Assembly (NCBI RefSeq): GCF_025061645.1 | Contig: NZ_JANYMP010000013.1 | Span: forward strand, 62,001-126,000 | Source of the DNA: Umezawaea endophytica | Lineage (GTDB): Bacteria; Actinomycetota; Actinomycetes; Mycobacteriales; Pseudonocardiaceae | Direction of reading: 5' to 3' | DNA: 64,000 bases | Shown here: positions 25,867-34,621 of the stretch, one piece after another | Position numbering within the stretch: the stretch's first letter is position 1 | How the letters are laid out: each line of letters begins with the position of its first letter | Made by a program: the position numbers and the translations under genes | Notes under the pieces: model-generated | Seen by the model: only the letters and a program-made list of their open reading frames with translations | Database searches by the model: none | Told to the model about the DNA's origin: nothing

Positions 25867-26769
25867 ATGGCCACACCGGTCGAAGGCCTGGAAGACGCCC
25901 ACCTGCCGGGGTTGTTCGACTCGGCGGACAGGACGTCGCTGCTGGGGCAGAAGCAGTACGGGCGCACCGTGAAGCTCAGCCTCGTCTTCGCCGTCGTCGC
26001 CGCGGCCACGGGGATCTTCTCCTGGAAGGTCGGCGCGACCGGGATCGACTTCGCCGCGATCGGCACCGCGGCCGCGCTGGTCGCCATCCTCCTGCTCGAG
26101 GTCACGGTGAACTCCAGCAGGCCCGAGGACCGCTGGTACGACGGCCGCGCGCTCGCCGAGTCCGCCAAGAGCCTCGCGTGGCGCTTCAGCGTCGGCGCCC
26201 TCCCGTTCCCGATGGGGGAAGACGAGGCCAAGGCCGAGCAGCGGTTCGTCGACCAGGTGTCGCGCCTGCTCGAAGACGCCCCGACGACGGCCATACCGCC
26301 GTCGGACCGGCCGGTGATCACCGAGCGGATGTCGGCGATCCGGGCGAGCGACCTGGCCACCCGCAAGGCCGTCTACCTGGAGTCCCGGATCGCCGACCAG
26401 CAGAGGTGGTACTCCGGCAAGGCCGCGTTCAACGGCAAGCGCGCGGGCCAGTACCGGGTGGCGCTGGTCGTCATCGAACTGCTGGGCATCGGCGCGGCAC
26501 TGGCGAAGGCGTTCGGCTACGTCAGCCTGGACCTCGCGGGGGTCGTCGCCGCGGTCATCGCCGCGGGGACGGCGTGGATGAACCTCAAGCAGTTCTCCAC
26601 CCTCGCCCGCGCCTACTCGTTCGCGGCGGCGGAACTGACCATCGCCCGCGCCCGCCTCGAACGCGTCGAGGACGAGGCGACGTGGTCCGCCGAGGTCGCC
26701 GATTCGGAGGAAGCCGTGAGCCGGGAGCACACCATGTGGCGCGCCTCCCGGTCACGGGCGTCGAGCTAG
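25867..26769 (+). CDS. DUF4231 / SLATT-type membrane protein
   Basis: A 300-residue protein starting at ATG 25867. It has two N-terminal membrane segments (about 40-60 and 65-85), then the DUF4231 pattern WYDGRALAESAKSLAWRFSV, a cytosolic helical part, and two more membrane segments (about 195-215 and 222-242), then a charged C-terminal helix. DUF4231 belongs to the SLATT group of small membrane effectors that are predicted to form pores when a linked nucleotide-signal sensor is triggered. Its position after a PurA-like and a NUDIX-like gene suits that role. It ends 18 bp inside the convergent phosphotransferase gene. Confidence 0.83.
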   Translation: MATPVEGLEDAHLPGLFDSADRTSLLGQKQYGRTVKLSLVFAVVAAATGIFSWKVGATGIDFAAIGTAAALVAILLLEVTVNSSRPEDRWYDGRALAESAKSLAWRFSVGALPFPMGEDEAKAEQRFVDQVSRLLEDAPTTAIPPSDRPVITERMSAIRASDLATRKAVYLESRIADQQRWYSGKAAFNGKRAGQYRVALVVIELLGIGAALAKAFGYVSLDLAGVVAAVIAAGTAWMNLKQFSTLARAYSFAAAELTIARARLERVEDEATWSAEVADSEEAVSREHTMWRASRSRASS

Positions 26770-27654
26770 CCACTCCTCGACCTGGCGGGCGTACTGCGGC
26801 GCCCATTCCGGGGACCAGCGCAGGAAGTAGACGTGCATGGACAGCGCGTGCAGCACGTGCCCGAGGTCGATCCGCCACTCCCAGTCGTCCGGCACCGGGC
26901 ACGCCGCCGCGTAGAACTCCAGGAAGACGGCCCGGCCCGCCGGGAACGCGTCGAAGACGTGCTCGTCGAGCTTGCCGAAGTCGCGGAACCGGTCCGCGTG
27001 CACCGCGTGCTCGAAGTCCAGGACGCAGGTGATCCGCCCATCGCGCACCAGCAGGTTCGGCAGCCACAGGTCGCCGTGCACCAGCGCCGGGACGCTCGCC
27101 GAGTCGTCCAGCCGCGCCACCGCCGCCGTGATCGCGGTCCGCACGGCCGCGCCGTCGCCGAACGCGTCGGTTCGACCGAGCAGCGACCCCACCTCCGCCT
27201 CGACCGACTCCCGCAGCGTCGCCGCGCCACCATCGCCGAACGTCGACCCCTTGATGCCGTGCACCAGCCCGACGACGTCGCCGAGGTCCCGGCACAGCAC
27301 CTTCCGCCGCTCCTCGTCGAGCGACTCCCACACGTCCCCCGCCGCGTCGCCCTCCTGGAACTCCTGGACGAGCACGGGCCCGTCGACCGCCGGGTCGTGC
27401 TCCACCAGACGCCGGTACCGCACCACGGGGACTCCGTGCTCGGCGGCCAGCCGCGTGGTGGCGACCAACCGCCGGAAGTGCTCGGGGTCCCGGTTCCGCA
27501 GCGGCACCTTGACCAGCAGCGCGCCCTGGTCCGTGTCCGCGACCCACTGGTCGCTCGTGTACCCCGCGTCGAGCGGCCGCAACGCCTCCACGCGCACGTC
27601 GGGACACGCCCGTTCCAGTACCTGCCGGATCGTGGTCTCGGTCTCCGCCGCCAT
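26752..27654 (-). CDS. Aminoglycoside-phosphotransferase-family kinase
   Basis: A 300-residue APH-fold protein starting MAAETETTIRQVL. The catalytic loop is HGDLWLPNLLV (about 195-205) and the metal motif is DFEHAV. The Lys near residue 50 (GALLVKVPLRN) completes the ATP site, so it looks active. The family phosphorylates antibiotics, sugars or other small molecules; the substrate cannot be read from the sequence. It converges on and overlaps the SLATT gene by 18 bp and is probably not part of that operon. Confidence 0.85.
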   Translation of the reverse strand: MAAETETTIRQVLERACPDVRVEALRPLDAGYTSDQWVADTDQGALLVKVPLRNRDPEHFRRLVATTRLAAEHGVPVVRYRRLVEHDPAVDGPVLVQEFQEGDAAGDVWESLDEERRKVLCRDLGDVVGLVHGIKGSTFGDGGAATLRESVEAEVGSLLGRTDAFGDGAAVRTAITAAVARLDDSASVPALVHGDLWLPNLLVRDGRITCVLDFEHAVHADRFRDFGKLDEHVFDAFPAGRAVFLEFYAAACPVPDDWEWRIDLGHVLHALSMHVYFLRWSPEWAPQYARQVEEWLARRP

Positions 27655-27908
27655 CGTTCGGGATCCCCCTCCTGCGCCGGGGATCGACCCTACCGGCGAA
27701 GGCTTCGGCTTCCCGCACAGCGGTGATCGGCGTCCGCTTCACCCGCCTGGCAAGGGGTTTTCCCGCCGCGCACGGCCGACAGGACGTCCCGCCGCGGCGC
27801 CGGGTGGTCCGACTGGCCCCTGGCGAGATCCGCGAATCCCCTGCCACGCTCTGGTGCCGCCGCGACCGAAGACCCGTGCAGATTCGTCCGCCCACTGGAG
27901 GAATTCAC

Positions 27909-29477
27909 ATGACGTCATCCCCTGCCCACCGGCGATTAGCCGTTCTCGGCGCCGCCGTCCTCACGCTGTCCGTCGTCACCGCGGGCCCCGCTTCCGCGGC
28001 CCCGGAGGGCACGGTCGGCCAGGCGGTCGGCGCGACCGCGGTGCCGGACCGGTACGTGGTGGTGCTCAAGGACACCGCCACCGCGAAGTCCGAGACCCGG
28101 CAGACCGCGGACGGGCTCGCGAAGCGCTACGGCGGCACGGTCCAGGTGACGTGGCGGCACGCGCTGCGGGGGTTCGCGATCAGCACGAGCGCGGCGAACG
28201 CGCGCAAGCTCGCCGCCGACCCGGCCGTCGCGTCGGTCAGCCAGGACGCGGAGGTGCACGCGGTCGACACCCAGCCGAACCCGCCGTCGTGGGGCCTGGA
28301 CCGGATCGACCAGCGGGACCTGCCGCTGAACGCCAGCTTCACCTACCCGACGACCGCGGCGAACGTGCGCGCGTACATCATCGACACCGGCATCCGCACG
28401 ACGCACAGCACGTTCGGCGGGCGGGCGACCTGGGGTTTCAACGCGGTCGACACGAACAACACCGACTGCAACGGCCACGGCACGCACGTCGCGGGCACCG
28501 TCGGCGGCGCCGAGTACGGCGTGGCGAAGTCGGTGCGGCTGGTCGCGGTCAAGGTGTTGAACTGCGCGGGTTCCGGCACGTTCGCCCAGGTGATCACCGG
28601 CGTCGACTGGGTCACCGCCAACGCCGTGAAGCCCGCCGTCGCGAACATGAGCCTCGGGGGCACCGCCTCCGCCGCCACCGCGCCGCTGGAAGCGGCCGTC
28701 CGCGCGTCCATCGCCAGCGGCGTCACCTACGCCGTCGCGTCGGGCAACTCCAACTCCAACGCCTGCGGGTTCAGCCCCGCGCTGGTCGCCGAGGCGATCA
28801 CGGTCAACGCCTCCGACATCACCGACCGGCGGGCGTCGTTCTCCAACTACGGCACCTGCACCGACCTGTTCGCGCCGGGCGTGAACATCACGTCGGCGTG
28901 GATCGGCAGCGACAGCGCCACGAACACCATCAGCGGCACGTCGATGGCCAGCCCGCACACGGCCGGCGTCGCGGCCGTCTACCTGGCCACCCACCCCGGT
29001 GACACACCCGCGGCCGTGCAGAGCGCGCTGATCGCGGACTCGACGCCCGACCGGATCACCGATCCCGGCCCCGGCTCGCCGAACCGCCTGCTGTACCTGG
29101 GTTCCGGCCCCGGCGGTCCGTCCACCGTGGACGTCTCGCGCTACTACAACGGCCGCGACCACCTGACCTCGACCACGGGCGCCCCCGGCGGCTACACCCG
29201 TGAGGGCAGCCTCGGCCGCGCGTACTCGACGCAGGTCGCGGGCACCCACCCGCTCTACCAGTGCCGCGTCGGCTCCGACTACTTCACCTCGGTCGACGCG
29301 GGGTGCGAGGGTCAGGTCGGGGCGGGCGTGATCGGGTACTTCCTCGACAGCGCCACGGACACGAGCGGCCCGATCCGCCGCTGCATCGTGCACGGCAGCG
29401 GTGACCACATGGACTCCAGCGACCTCAACTGCGAGGGCCAGATCATCGAGGGCATCCTCGGCTACACCCTGCGCTGA
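27909..29477 (+). CDS. Secreted subtilisin-like serine protease (S8)
   Basis: A 522-residue exported protease. A signal peptide (MTSSPAHRRLAVLGAAVL then ASAAP) is followed by an I9-type propeptide (about 45-120) and the S8 domain with Asp in IIDTGI (about 158), His in GHGTHVAG (about 192) and Ser in GTSMAS (about 345). The last 110 residues are an extra domain with two similar segments, each having Cys, SD or SSD and CEGQ, ending in GY. The start is ATG 27909 after GGAGGAATTCAC. It ends in a bidirectional terminator. Confidence 0.95.
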   Translation: MTSSPAHRRLAVLGAAVLTLSVVTAGPASAAPEGTVGQAVGATAVPDRYVVVLKDTATAKSETRQTADGLAKRYGGTVQVTWRHALRGFAISTSAANARKLAADPAVASVSQDAEVHAVDTQPNPPSWGLDRIDQRDLPLNASFTYPTTAANVRAYIIDTGIRTTHSTFGGRATWGFNAVDTNNTDCNGHGTHVAGTVGGAEYGVAKSVRLVAVKVLNCAGSGTFAQVITGVDWVTANAVKPAVANMSLGGTASAATAPLEAAVRASIASGVTYAVASGNSNSNACGFSPALVAEAITVNASDITDRRASFSNYGTCTDLFAPGVNITSAWIGSDSATNTISGTSMASPHTAGVAAVYLATHPGDTPAAVQSALIADSTPDRITDPGPGSPNRLLYLGSGPGGPSTVDVSRYYNGRDHLTSTTGAPGGYTREGSLGRAYSTQVAGTHPLYQCRVGSDYFTSVDAGCEGQVGAGVIGYFLDSATDTSGPIRRCIVHGSGDHMDSSDLNCEGQIIEGILGYTLR

Positions 29478-29486
29478 CCCCTTCGG

Positions 29487-29522
29487 ACACCGTGGGCGGG
29501 TTTCGGGGCCCGCCCACGGTGT
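29487..29522. terminator. Bidirectional terminator between S8 protease and the PH-like operon
   Basis: A perfect 14-bp stem (29487-29500 with 29509-29522) with an 8-base loop lies between two convergent genes. It lacks a long T-run but is very stable and probably serves both. Confidence 0.75.
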
Positions 29523-30127
29523 CAGAGGTTGGCGTAGGCCGTGACGACCGACTGCTCGGCGTTGGCGTCGCGGAAGTCGAACGCCGAACCGTCGGTGAAC
29601 TCGACGCGCACGAACCACTCCGGCCTGACCTGCCTGCCCAGCGGCACGGCGCGGAACCTCGCGGTCACCGGCGACTCCCACCACGTGACCAGCGGTGGCG
29701 TTTCCCGGCCCTGGCCGAGGATCCGCACCCGGCCCCGCAGTCCGGCCACCGGCGCGGGTTCGGTGAACGCTCCCTCGACGACGAGCGCGAGGCGTCGGTT
29801 GCTCAGCAGCAGCCAGCACTCGTCCCGACCGACGGCGAAGAGGTCCGCCCAGGTACCCGCGGTCGCGGAACCCGTCGCCCAGCCCCACATCGCCGGGTCG
29901 TGCACCCACTCGTCCCGCCGGAACCGGCCGCTGCCAACGGCTTCCGTCGGCAGCGGCCAGTCCGGTTCCGGCACGACGACGGAGGGAACCCGTCCACCGG
30001 GCTGGTGCGGCGCCCCGGTCGCGGAACCGACGTGCCCCTGGGCGTTGACCGCCCAGACGATCTGCTCGCCCGCGCCCGCCCAGTGCTTCTGGGCGATCTC
30101 GGCCAGCTTCGTCCTGCTCTTCGGCAC
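29522..30127 (-). CDS. Hypothetical PH-like protein, last gene of ESX-substrate-like operon
   Basis: A 201-residue protein starting at GTG 30127 (VPKSRTKLAEIAQKHW). The phrase CWLLLSNRRLALVVEG is typical of bacterial PH-like (YokE-type) domains, where LTxRRL marks the central strand. There is no signal peptide. It follows the 222-residue protein by 7 bp, which shares a similar motif. The pair may sit at the membrane or act with the ESX-like substrate above, but no function is known. Confidence 0.75.
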   Translation of the reverse strand: MPKSRTKLAEIAQKHWAGAGEQIVWAVNAQGHVGSATGAPHQPGGRVPSVVVPEPDWPLPTEAVGSGRFRRDEWVHDPAMWGWATGSATAGTWADLFAVGRDECWLLLSNRRLALVVEGAFTEPAPVAGLRGRVRILGQGRETPPLVTWWESPVTARFRAVPLGRQVRPEWFVRVEFTDGSAFDFRDANAEQSVVTAYANL

Positions 30128-30134
30128 TGACCCC

Positions 30135-30803
30135 TCACCTCTGGCCGTTGGCCATGTCGAGCAGCCGCCGCGCGTGCTCGGGCTCGGGCCCACCGACGAA
30201 CTCCACACCCGACCCGTCCGCCAACGTCACCCTGAGCACGTGCACCGTCCGGGTGGAGTAGTCGTACGGCAACTTGCGCTCCGCCGTGGTGACCGACGCG
30301 ATCATCCCGCGCGGCGCCTCCACGACCGGCACGACGTCAACCGTCTCGATCGGACGGTGCGCGGGGTACGGGCTCCTGCCGGCCAACGAGTCCCGCGCGT
30401 TCTTGGCGAACCCCTTGACCTGATCGAAGAAGGACCCCTCCGGTTCGGGCTCCGGCAGCTCTTCGACGGTCCTCACCCAGGCGAGCCGACGCTGGGTCAG
30501 CACGCACCACAGCAGAGCGGTGTCAGGCAGGTCCGCGAACACCGAGGCGGAGCCGAACACCACGAGCGACGGCGCCGATTGCCCCTGCTCGCGCGGACCA
30601 CCGGCCGCCACCGCCGCGGTCGCCGTTCCCAACGCCCGCAACGCCTTCCCGCCCAGCCCGCGTTCGGTCTTGCCGAACCAGTCCAGCCCGGCGACGTCGA
30701 ACCCGATGCCCGCGCGACCGCTCGACGCGCACAGCAGCACGTCCTCGTCCGGCAGGCACCAGGACGTCCGCAGCGCGAGGACGCCGTCGAGCTTGGGCGT
30801 CAC
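30135..30803 (-). CDS. Hypothetical PH-like protein in ESX-substrate-like operon
   Basis: A 222-residue protein starting at GTG 30803, which overlaps the stop of the WXG-like gene (GTGA). It contains WCVLTQRRLAWVRT, a PH-like strand motif shared with the gene downstream, and a C-terminal half rich in strands. No catalytic motif is seen. Coupled translation with the WXG-like gene suggests a shared complex. Confidence 0.75.
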   Translation of the reverse strand: MTPKLDGVLALRTSWCLPDEDVLLCASSGRAGIGFDVAGLDWFGKTERGLGGKALRALGTATAAVAAGGPREQGQSAPSLVVFGSASVFADLPDTALLWCVLTQRRLAWVRTVEELPEPEPEGSFFDQVKGFAKNARDSLAGRSPYPAHRPIETVDVVPVVEAPRGMIASVTTAERKLPYDYSTRTVHVLRVTLADGSGVEFVGGPEPEHARRLLDMANGQR

Positions 30804-31939
30804 CAGTCGAACCCGCGGTCCTGGGCGGCTCGGCGCTCCTCTTCGGACGGTGCGTTGCGAGCGGCCTGGTCGGCGGCCTGCGCGCCGAACTTGATCCCGC
30901 CGTCCACCGCCGTGTCCGCGCCCGCGCTGAAGACCGCGCCACCGACCCTGGTCTGCCCGCCCAGCGCGCCGGTCAGCACGGTCTGGGCGATGTTGCCCGC
31001 CAGCGCGCCCTCGCCCGTCACGCCCTGCATGAACCGGTTGGCCGTGGTCGAGGCGAGCGTCGTGCCGTCCGCCCTGGTCACGATGTTGACCAGCGGGTTG
31101 GCCCCGAGCTGCCTGCCCGCGAACTGCTGGGCCATGTTGCCGCCGCGCAGGGTGTTCATCCGCTGGATGACCTGGCGCAGCGGGCCGCGCACGACGCGTT
31201 CCAGCAGCTTCTCCAGCTTCTGCACCAGCTTGAACAACTGCATCTGCAACTTGCTCACCCGCATGGTGATCCGCATGCCCGTGCTGCCGACCTGCACCGT
31301 CGTCGTCGCGCCCGCCGCGGCGACGGAGCCGCCCGCCGTGATCCACGACGCGGCCAGCGCCGCCAGCCACTGGACGATCAAGCCGATGATCAGCTCGGTG
31401 AGGATCTGGATCACGAACTCGACGAACATGTCGAACAGCTCGGCGATCATGTCGAGGGTCTGCTTCAGCCCCCGGACGTCCTCGGCGAGCGCGGACACAC
31501 CGCCGCTGAACTCGCCGACCTGCTTGCGGAACGCGTCACCCGCCTCGCCGACCCACAGCCCGGCCGTGGCCTCGCCGCGCTTCGCCTCGGACTCCGCGAC
31601 CCCGTCCAGCCACTGGGCGACCTCCTCCCAGCCCTGACCGGTCGCGCGCATCTGCTCCGGGTCGCCGATCGCCCACTCGGCCAGCTCGATCAGCGGGCTC
31701 AGCACGATGGACACCAGGAAGCCCAGCCCGTTGTCCATCAGGGCCTGGCCGGGGCTCGCCAGCGTCTGGAGGAGTTCCAGCCTGCCGGAGACCGTGGCCG
31801 CCGTCATCTGCGGCGCGGTCGTGGCGTCGGCGAGGTCCTGCATCGCGCCGACGCCGGAGCTGCCGCGGCCCGCGGCCTGCTCGAACCAGTTCTTCCGGTC
31901 GCCGTCGTTGAGGTCGGCGAACGTGCCGGGGGCGCTCAC
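30800..31939 (-). CDS. Large WXG100-like protein with hydrophobic middle
   Basis: A 379-residue protein starting at GTG 31939 that overlaps the upstream stop (GTGA). The N-terminal 160 residues are helical with a WVGEAGDAF motif (about 125-133), like the WXG turn of ESX (type VII) substrates. Around 165-205 is a long hydrophobic region. The C-terminal part is Gly/Ala-rich and has no toxin domain I can recognise. Membrane-associated ESX substrates of this kind are usually secreted, but no ESX secretion genes are in the window. Confidence 0.78.
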   Translation of the reverse strand: MSAPGTFADLNDGDRKNWFEQAAGRGSSGVGAMQDLADATTAPQMTAATVSGRLELLQTLASPGQALMDNGLGFLVSIVLSPLIELAEWAIGDPEQMRATGQGWEEVAQWLDGVAESEAKRGEATAGLWVGEAGDAFRKQVGEFSGGVSALAEDVRGLKQTLDMIAELFDMFVEFVIQILTELIIGLIVQWLAALAASWITAGGSVAAAGATTTVQVGSTGMRITMRVSKLQMQLFKLVQKLEKLLERVVRGPLRQVIQRMNTLRGGNMAQQFAGRQLGANPLVNIVTRADGTTLASTTANRFMQGVTGEGALAGNIAQTVLTGALGGQTRVGGAVFSAGADTAVDGGIKFGAQAADQAARNAPSEEERRAAQDRGFDW

Positions 31940-32250
31940 TTCCCGCCACCGATCTGGCCAAACGCGTCGGCCACACCGGTGTCGATCCCGCGGTACACCT
32001 CGAAGCTCGCGTCGAGCTGTTCGCCGGTCTGCTTGAGGAAGTCCCTGGCGTCGTTGGCCAGCGTCCGGCACTCGTCGAGGCTGGAGAAGTAACCGCTGCT
32101 CAGCCCGACCGCGTCCCCGATGGGCCCGAAGCACTGGTCGTCCACCCGCGCCTGCTCCAGCAGGCCCGCCAGAGCCCCGAACTTCTCCGCCAGGCTGTCG
32201 CTGCCACGGGCGAAGGCGGTCAGCGCCTCCGGCATCACCTGGAAAGTCAC
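31936..32250 (-). CDS. EspC-like small ESX-associated protein
   Basis: A 104-residue helical protein starting MTFQVMPEALTAFARGSDSL. The pattern of an N-terminal V.PE.L..FA....L and a central FGPIGDAVGLSSGY segment fits the EspC/ESX-1 secretion-associated family (excreted virulence factor EspC-like). It is 9 bp downstream of the YbaB gene and overlaps the WXG-like gene by 4 bp, so the three are likely made together. Confidence 0.83.
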   Translation of the reverse strand: MTFQVMPEALTAFARGSDSLAEKFGALAGLLEQARVDDQCFGPIGDAVGLSSGYFSSLDECRTLANDARDFLKQTGEQLDASFEVYRGIDTGVADAFGQIGGGK

Positions 32251-32260
32251 GTGCGTCCCC

Positions 32261-32710
32261 CTAGGACAAGAACGAGTTGGGCGGTTCCTCGTCTCCGACG
32301 TCGATCTTCGGTGGACGGTTCCCCTGAGGTGGCGCGGCCGGGGCGGGCGCGGCGGACGGCATGATCGGCTCGACGCCGGAGGCCGCCATGCCCTGCTTGA
32401 ACTCCGCGAGCCGGTCCCCCAGGATCGGCGCGACGGCGGCGTCGAGCTGCTGCGCGGCGTTCTGCGTGGCCAGCCGGATCGCGTCGAGGATCTCCTGCTG
32501 CAACGCCACGTGCGACCGGTCCATCGCGCCGGGCAGCAACTGGAGCCCCAGCACCGCCCCGGACGGCGCGGTCGTCACCGTGACGGACCCGTCCCGGTTC
32601 CGGCCGGTCCCCCGCAGGTCCTTCATCACCTGCTGGAGCTCGGCGGCCTTGCCCGCCTGCTCCTGGAAGGACTTCATCATGCTCTGCAACCGCTCTTGCC
32701 GGTCGACCAC
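32261..32710 (-). CDS. YbaB/EbfC-family nucleoid-associated protein
   Basis: A 149-residue protein. GTG 32710 (VVDRQERLQSMMKSF) is preferred because GGGGTGAG lies at normal spacing; GTG 32719 is possible. Residues about 5-100 show the YbaB fold: a long helix, strands with SVTVTTAPSGAVLGLQL, then a C-terminal helix. The tail is Pro/Ala-rich. YbaB proteins bind DNA; in actinomycetes they are often encoded beside EspC and WXG-type genes, as here. It is the first gene of the five-gene operon. Confidence 0.82.
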   Translation of the reverse strand: MVDRQERLQSMMKSFQEQAGKAAELQQVMKDLRGTGRNRDGSVTVTTAPSGAVLGLQLLPGAMDRSHVALQQEILDAIRLATQNAAQQLDAAVAPILGDRLAEFKQGMAASGVEPIMPSAAPAPAAPPQGNRPPKIDVGDEEPPNSFLS

Positions 32711-32838
32711 GCAACTCACCCCAAGAAGATCGACTCTGGTCGGTGCCAACACCGTACAACGAGGCCACGCCCGTCCGTGGCGGTTCACCTCACACCACCC
32801 CGACCGAACCGCCGAGCCCGCTGAACCGTATTGAAGGC

Positions 32839-34362
32839 ATGAGCCCCGTCACACGCCGCACCCTGCTCGTCGGCGGCCTGGCCCTGACGACGCTGAGCGC
32901 GGCGTCGTCACGCCCGGTGGACCCGTTCACGCTCGGCGTGGCCTCGGGCGACCCGACGCCCGACAGCGTGCTCCTGTGGACCCGCCTGGCCCCCGTTCCA
33001 CTGGCCGAGGACGGCTCGGGCGGCATGCCGCCACGACCGGTGGAGGTCGCGTGGGAACTCGCGCACGACGACCGGTTCCGCCACATCGCCCGACGCGGCA
33101 CCGAGTGGGCCAGACCGGAACTGGGCCACAGCGTCCACGTGGACGTCACCGGCCTCTCCCCCGGCCGCGAGTACTTCTACCGCTTCGCCACCAACAACCA
33201 CCTCTCCCGCACCGGCCGCACCCGCACGACACCACAACCGTGGACCCTGACCACCCCGCTGACCATGGCCTTCGCCTCGTGCGCCCAGTACGAACACGGC
33301 TACTTCACCGCGTACCGACGACTGGCCGAGGACGAACCGGACCTGGTGCTGCACCTGGGCGACTACCAGTACGAGTACGAATCGGGCGTCCACGTGGCCC
33401 CCAACGGCAACGTCCGCGGCGTGGAAGGCCCCAGAACCGTCACCTTGGCCAACTACCGCCAGCGCTACGCGCAGTACAAATCGGACGCCGACCTCCAAGC
33501 GGCACACGCGGTGGCCCCGTGGTCGGTCGTCTGGGACGACCACGAGATCGACGACAACTGGGCAGGCGAGATCTACGGAAAGCCGGAGAAGCCACAACCC
33601 GACTTCATGACGAGGCGCAAGGCCGCTTTCCAGGCCTACTACGAGAACATGCCGATCCGCCAAGCACCACGAGGCGTGGGCCTACAGCTCTACCGACGCG
33701 TCCACTGGGGCCAACTGGCCACCTTCCACATGCTGGACACCCGCCAGTACCGCGACGACCAGGCGTGCGGCGACGGCATAAAACCCTGCGACGAACGCCT
33801 GAACCCCACCAGGACCATCCTCGGACCAGACCAGGAATCCTGGCTGCTCAAGGGTTTCCAGGACTCGACAGCAAGATGGGACGTACTGGGCCAACAGGTG
33901 TTCTTCTCCCAGTACGACCACACCAGCGGCCCCGTACAGGAAACCAACCTCGACGCCTGGGACGGCTACGCAGCAGACCGCGACCGCGTGGTCACCGGCT
34001 TCAAGGACACCAGGAACGCGGTAGTACTGACCGGCGACGTACACGCCTCCTGGGGAGTCGACATCAAGGAACGATGGGACGACCCAACTTCAAGAACAGT
34101 AGCCACCGAGCTAGCAGGAAGCTCCATCACCTCAGGCGGCGACGGCTCAGAGGACTACCCGGAAACACCACAGTGGCTAGCAGAAAACCCACACATCAAG
34201 TACTTCAACAACCGCAGAGGCTACGTACGAACACACCTAACCCCCACCACCTTCCAAGCAGACTTCAGAGGCCTGAACCACGTCTCCACCCCCGGCGCAA
34301 CAGCAACCACCAAAGCAACTTTCCTAATAGAAGACCGCAACCCAGGCCTAAACCGCCTTTAA
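32839..34362 (+). CDS. phoD: PhoD-type alkaline phosphatase / phosphodiesterase, Tat-exported
   Basis: A 507-residue protein from ATG 32839. The N-terminus has a twin-arginine signal (VTRRTLLVGGLALTT). Metal-binding motifs are HLGDYQYEY (about 170), WDDHEIDDNW (about 233) and GDVHASW (about 395), as in Bacillus PhoD, which uses iron and calcium to cleave phosphodiesters outside the cell. Codon use changes along the gene: the last third has many A-ending codons (GTA, CTA, GCA, CCA), unlike its neighbours. Confidence 0.92.
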   Translation: MSPVTRRTLLVGGLALTTLSAASSRPVDPFTLGVASGDPTPDSVLLWTRLAPVPLAEDGSGGMPPRPVEVAWELAHDDRFRHIARRGTEWARPELGHSVHVDVTGLSPGREYFYRFATNNHLSRTGRTRTTPQPWTLTTPLTMAFASCAQYEHGYFTAYRRLAEDEPDLVLHLGDYQYEYESGVHVAPNGNVRGVEGPRTVTLANYRQRYAQYKSDADLQAAHAVAPWSVVWDDHEIDDNWAGEIYGKPEKPQPDFMTRRKAAFQAYYENMPIRQAPRGVGLQLYRRVHWGQLATFHMLDTRQYRDDQACGDGIKPCDERLNPTRTILGPDQESWLLKGFQDSTARWDVLGQQVFFSQYDHTSGPVQETNLDAWDGYAADRDRVVTGFKDTRNAVVLTGDVHASWGVDIKERWDDPTSRTVATELAGSSITSGGDGSEDYPETPQWLAENPHIKYFNNRRGYVRTHLTPTTFQADFRGLNHVSTPGATATTKATFLIEDRNPGLNRL

Positions 34363-34372
34363 AGCAACCCGC

Positions 34373-34420
34373 ACCCCACCCACCGCCACGACCCCACCCA
34401 CCGCCACGACCCCACCCACC
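34373..34420. repeat. 18-bp tandem repeat (about 2.7 copies)
   Basis: The unit ACCCCACCCACCGCCACG is present at 34373-34390 and 34391-34408, with a partial third copy at 34409-34420, just after the phoD stop. It is non-coding, C-rich and lies in the 259-bp convergent gap. Confidence 0.85.
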
Positions 34421-34465
34421 CGACCCGACACACAACTCCCCCGCCGCCCCGATCCGAAGCGCCCT

Positions 34466-34524
34466 CATCGCCGAACTTGTTTGTCAAGGCATCTTTCCCG
34501 CCTTGACAAACAAGTTCGGCGATG
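34466..34524. terminator. 24-bp perfect inverted repeat between convergent genes
   Basis: Arms at 34466-34489 and 34501-34524 are exact reverse complements with an 11-bp spacer. The arms are much more AT-rich than their surroundings and contain TTGACA on each strand. Its position between two convergent genes fits a bidirectional terminator, although the long unbroken arms and their base content could also mean a small mobile or regulatory element. Confidence 0.7.
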
Positions 34525-34621
34525 GAGACAATCGCGCGAGCGGGGTGTCGGGGGCCCACCCCCAACACACCCCCCGATGCGAAGCGAGCCACCCCCACCG
34601 CGCCGCAGCCACCCCCCACCG

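Noticed and set aside
34466-34524. TTGACA on both strands of the inverted repeat as promoters
   Set aside because: No -10 box at suitable distance, and both flanking genes point towards the site.
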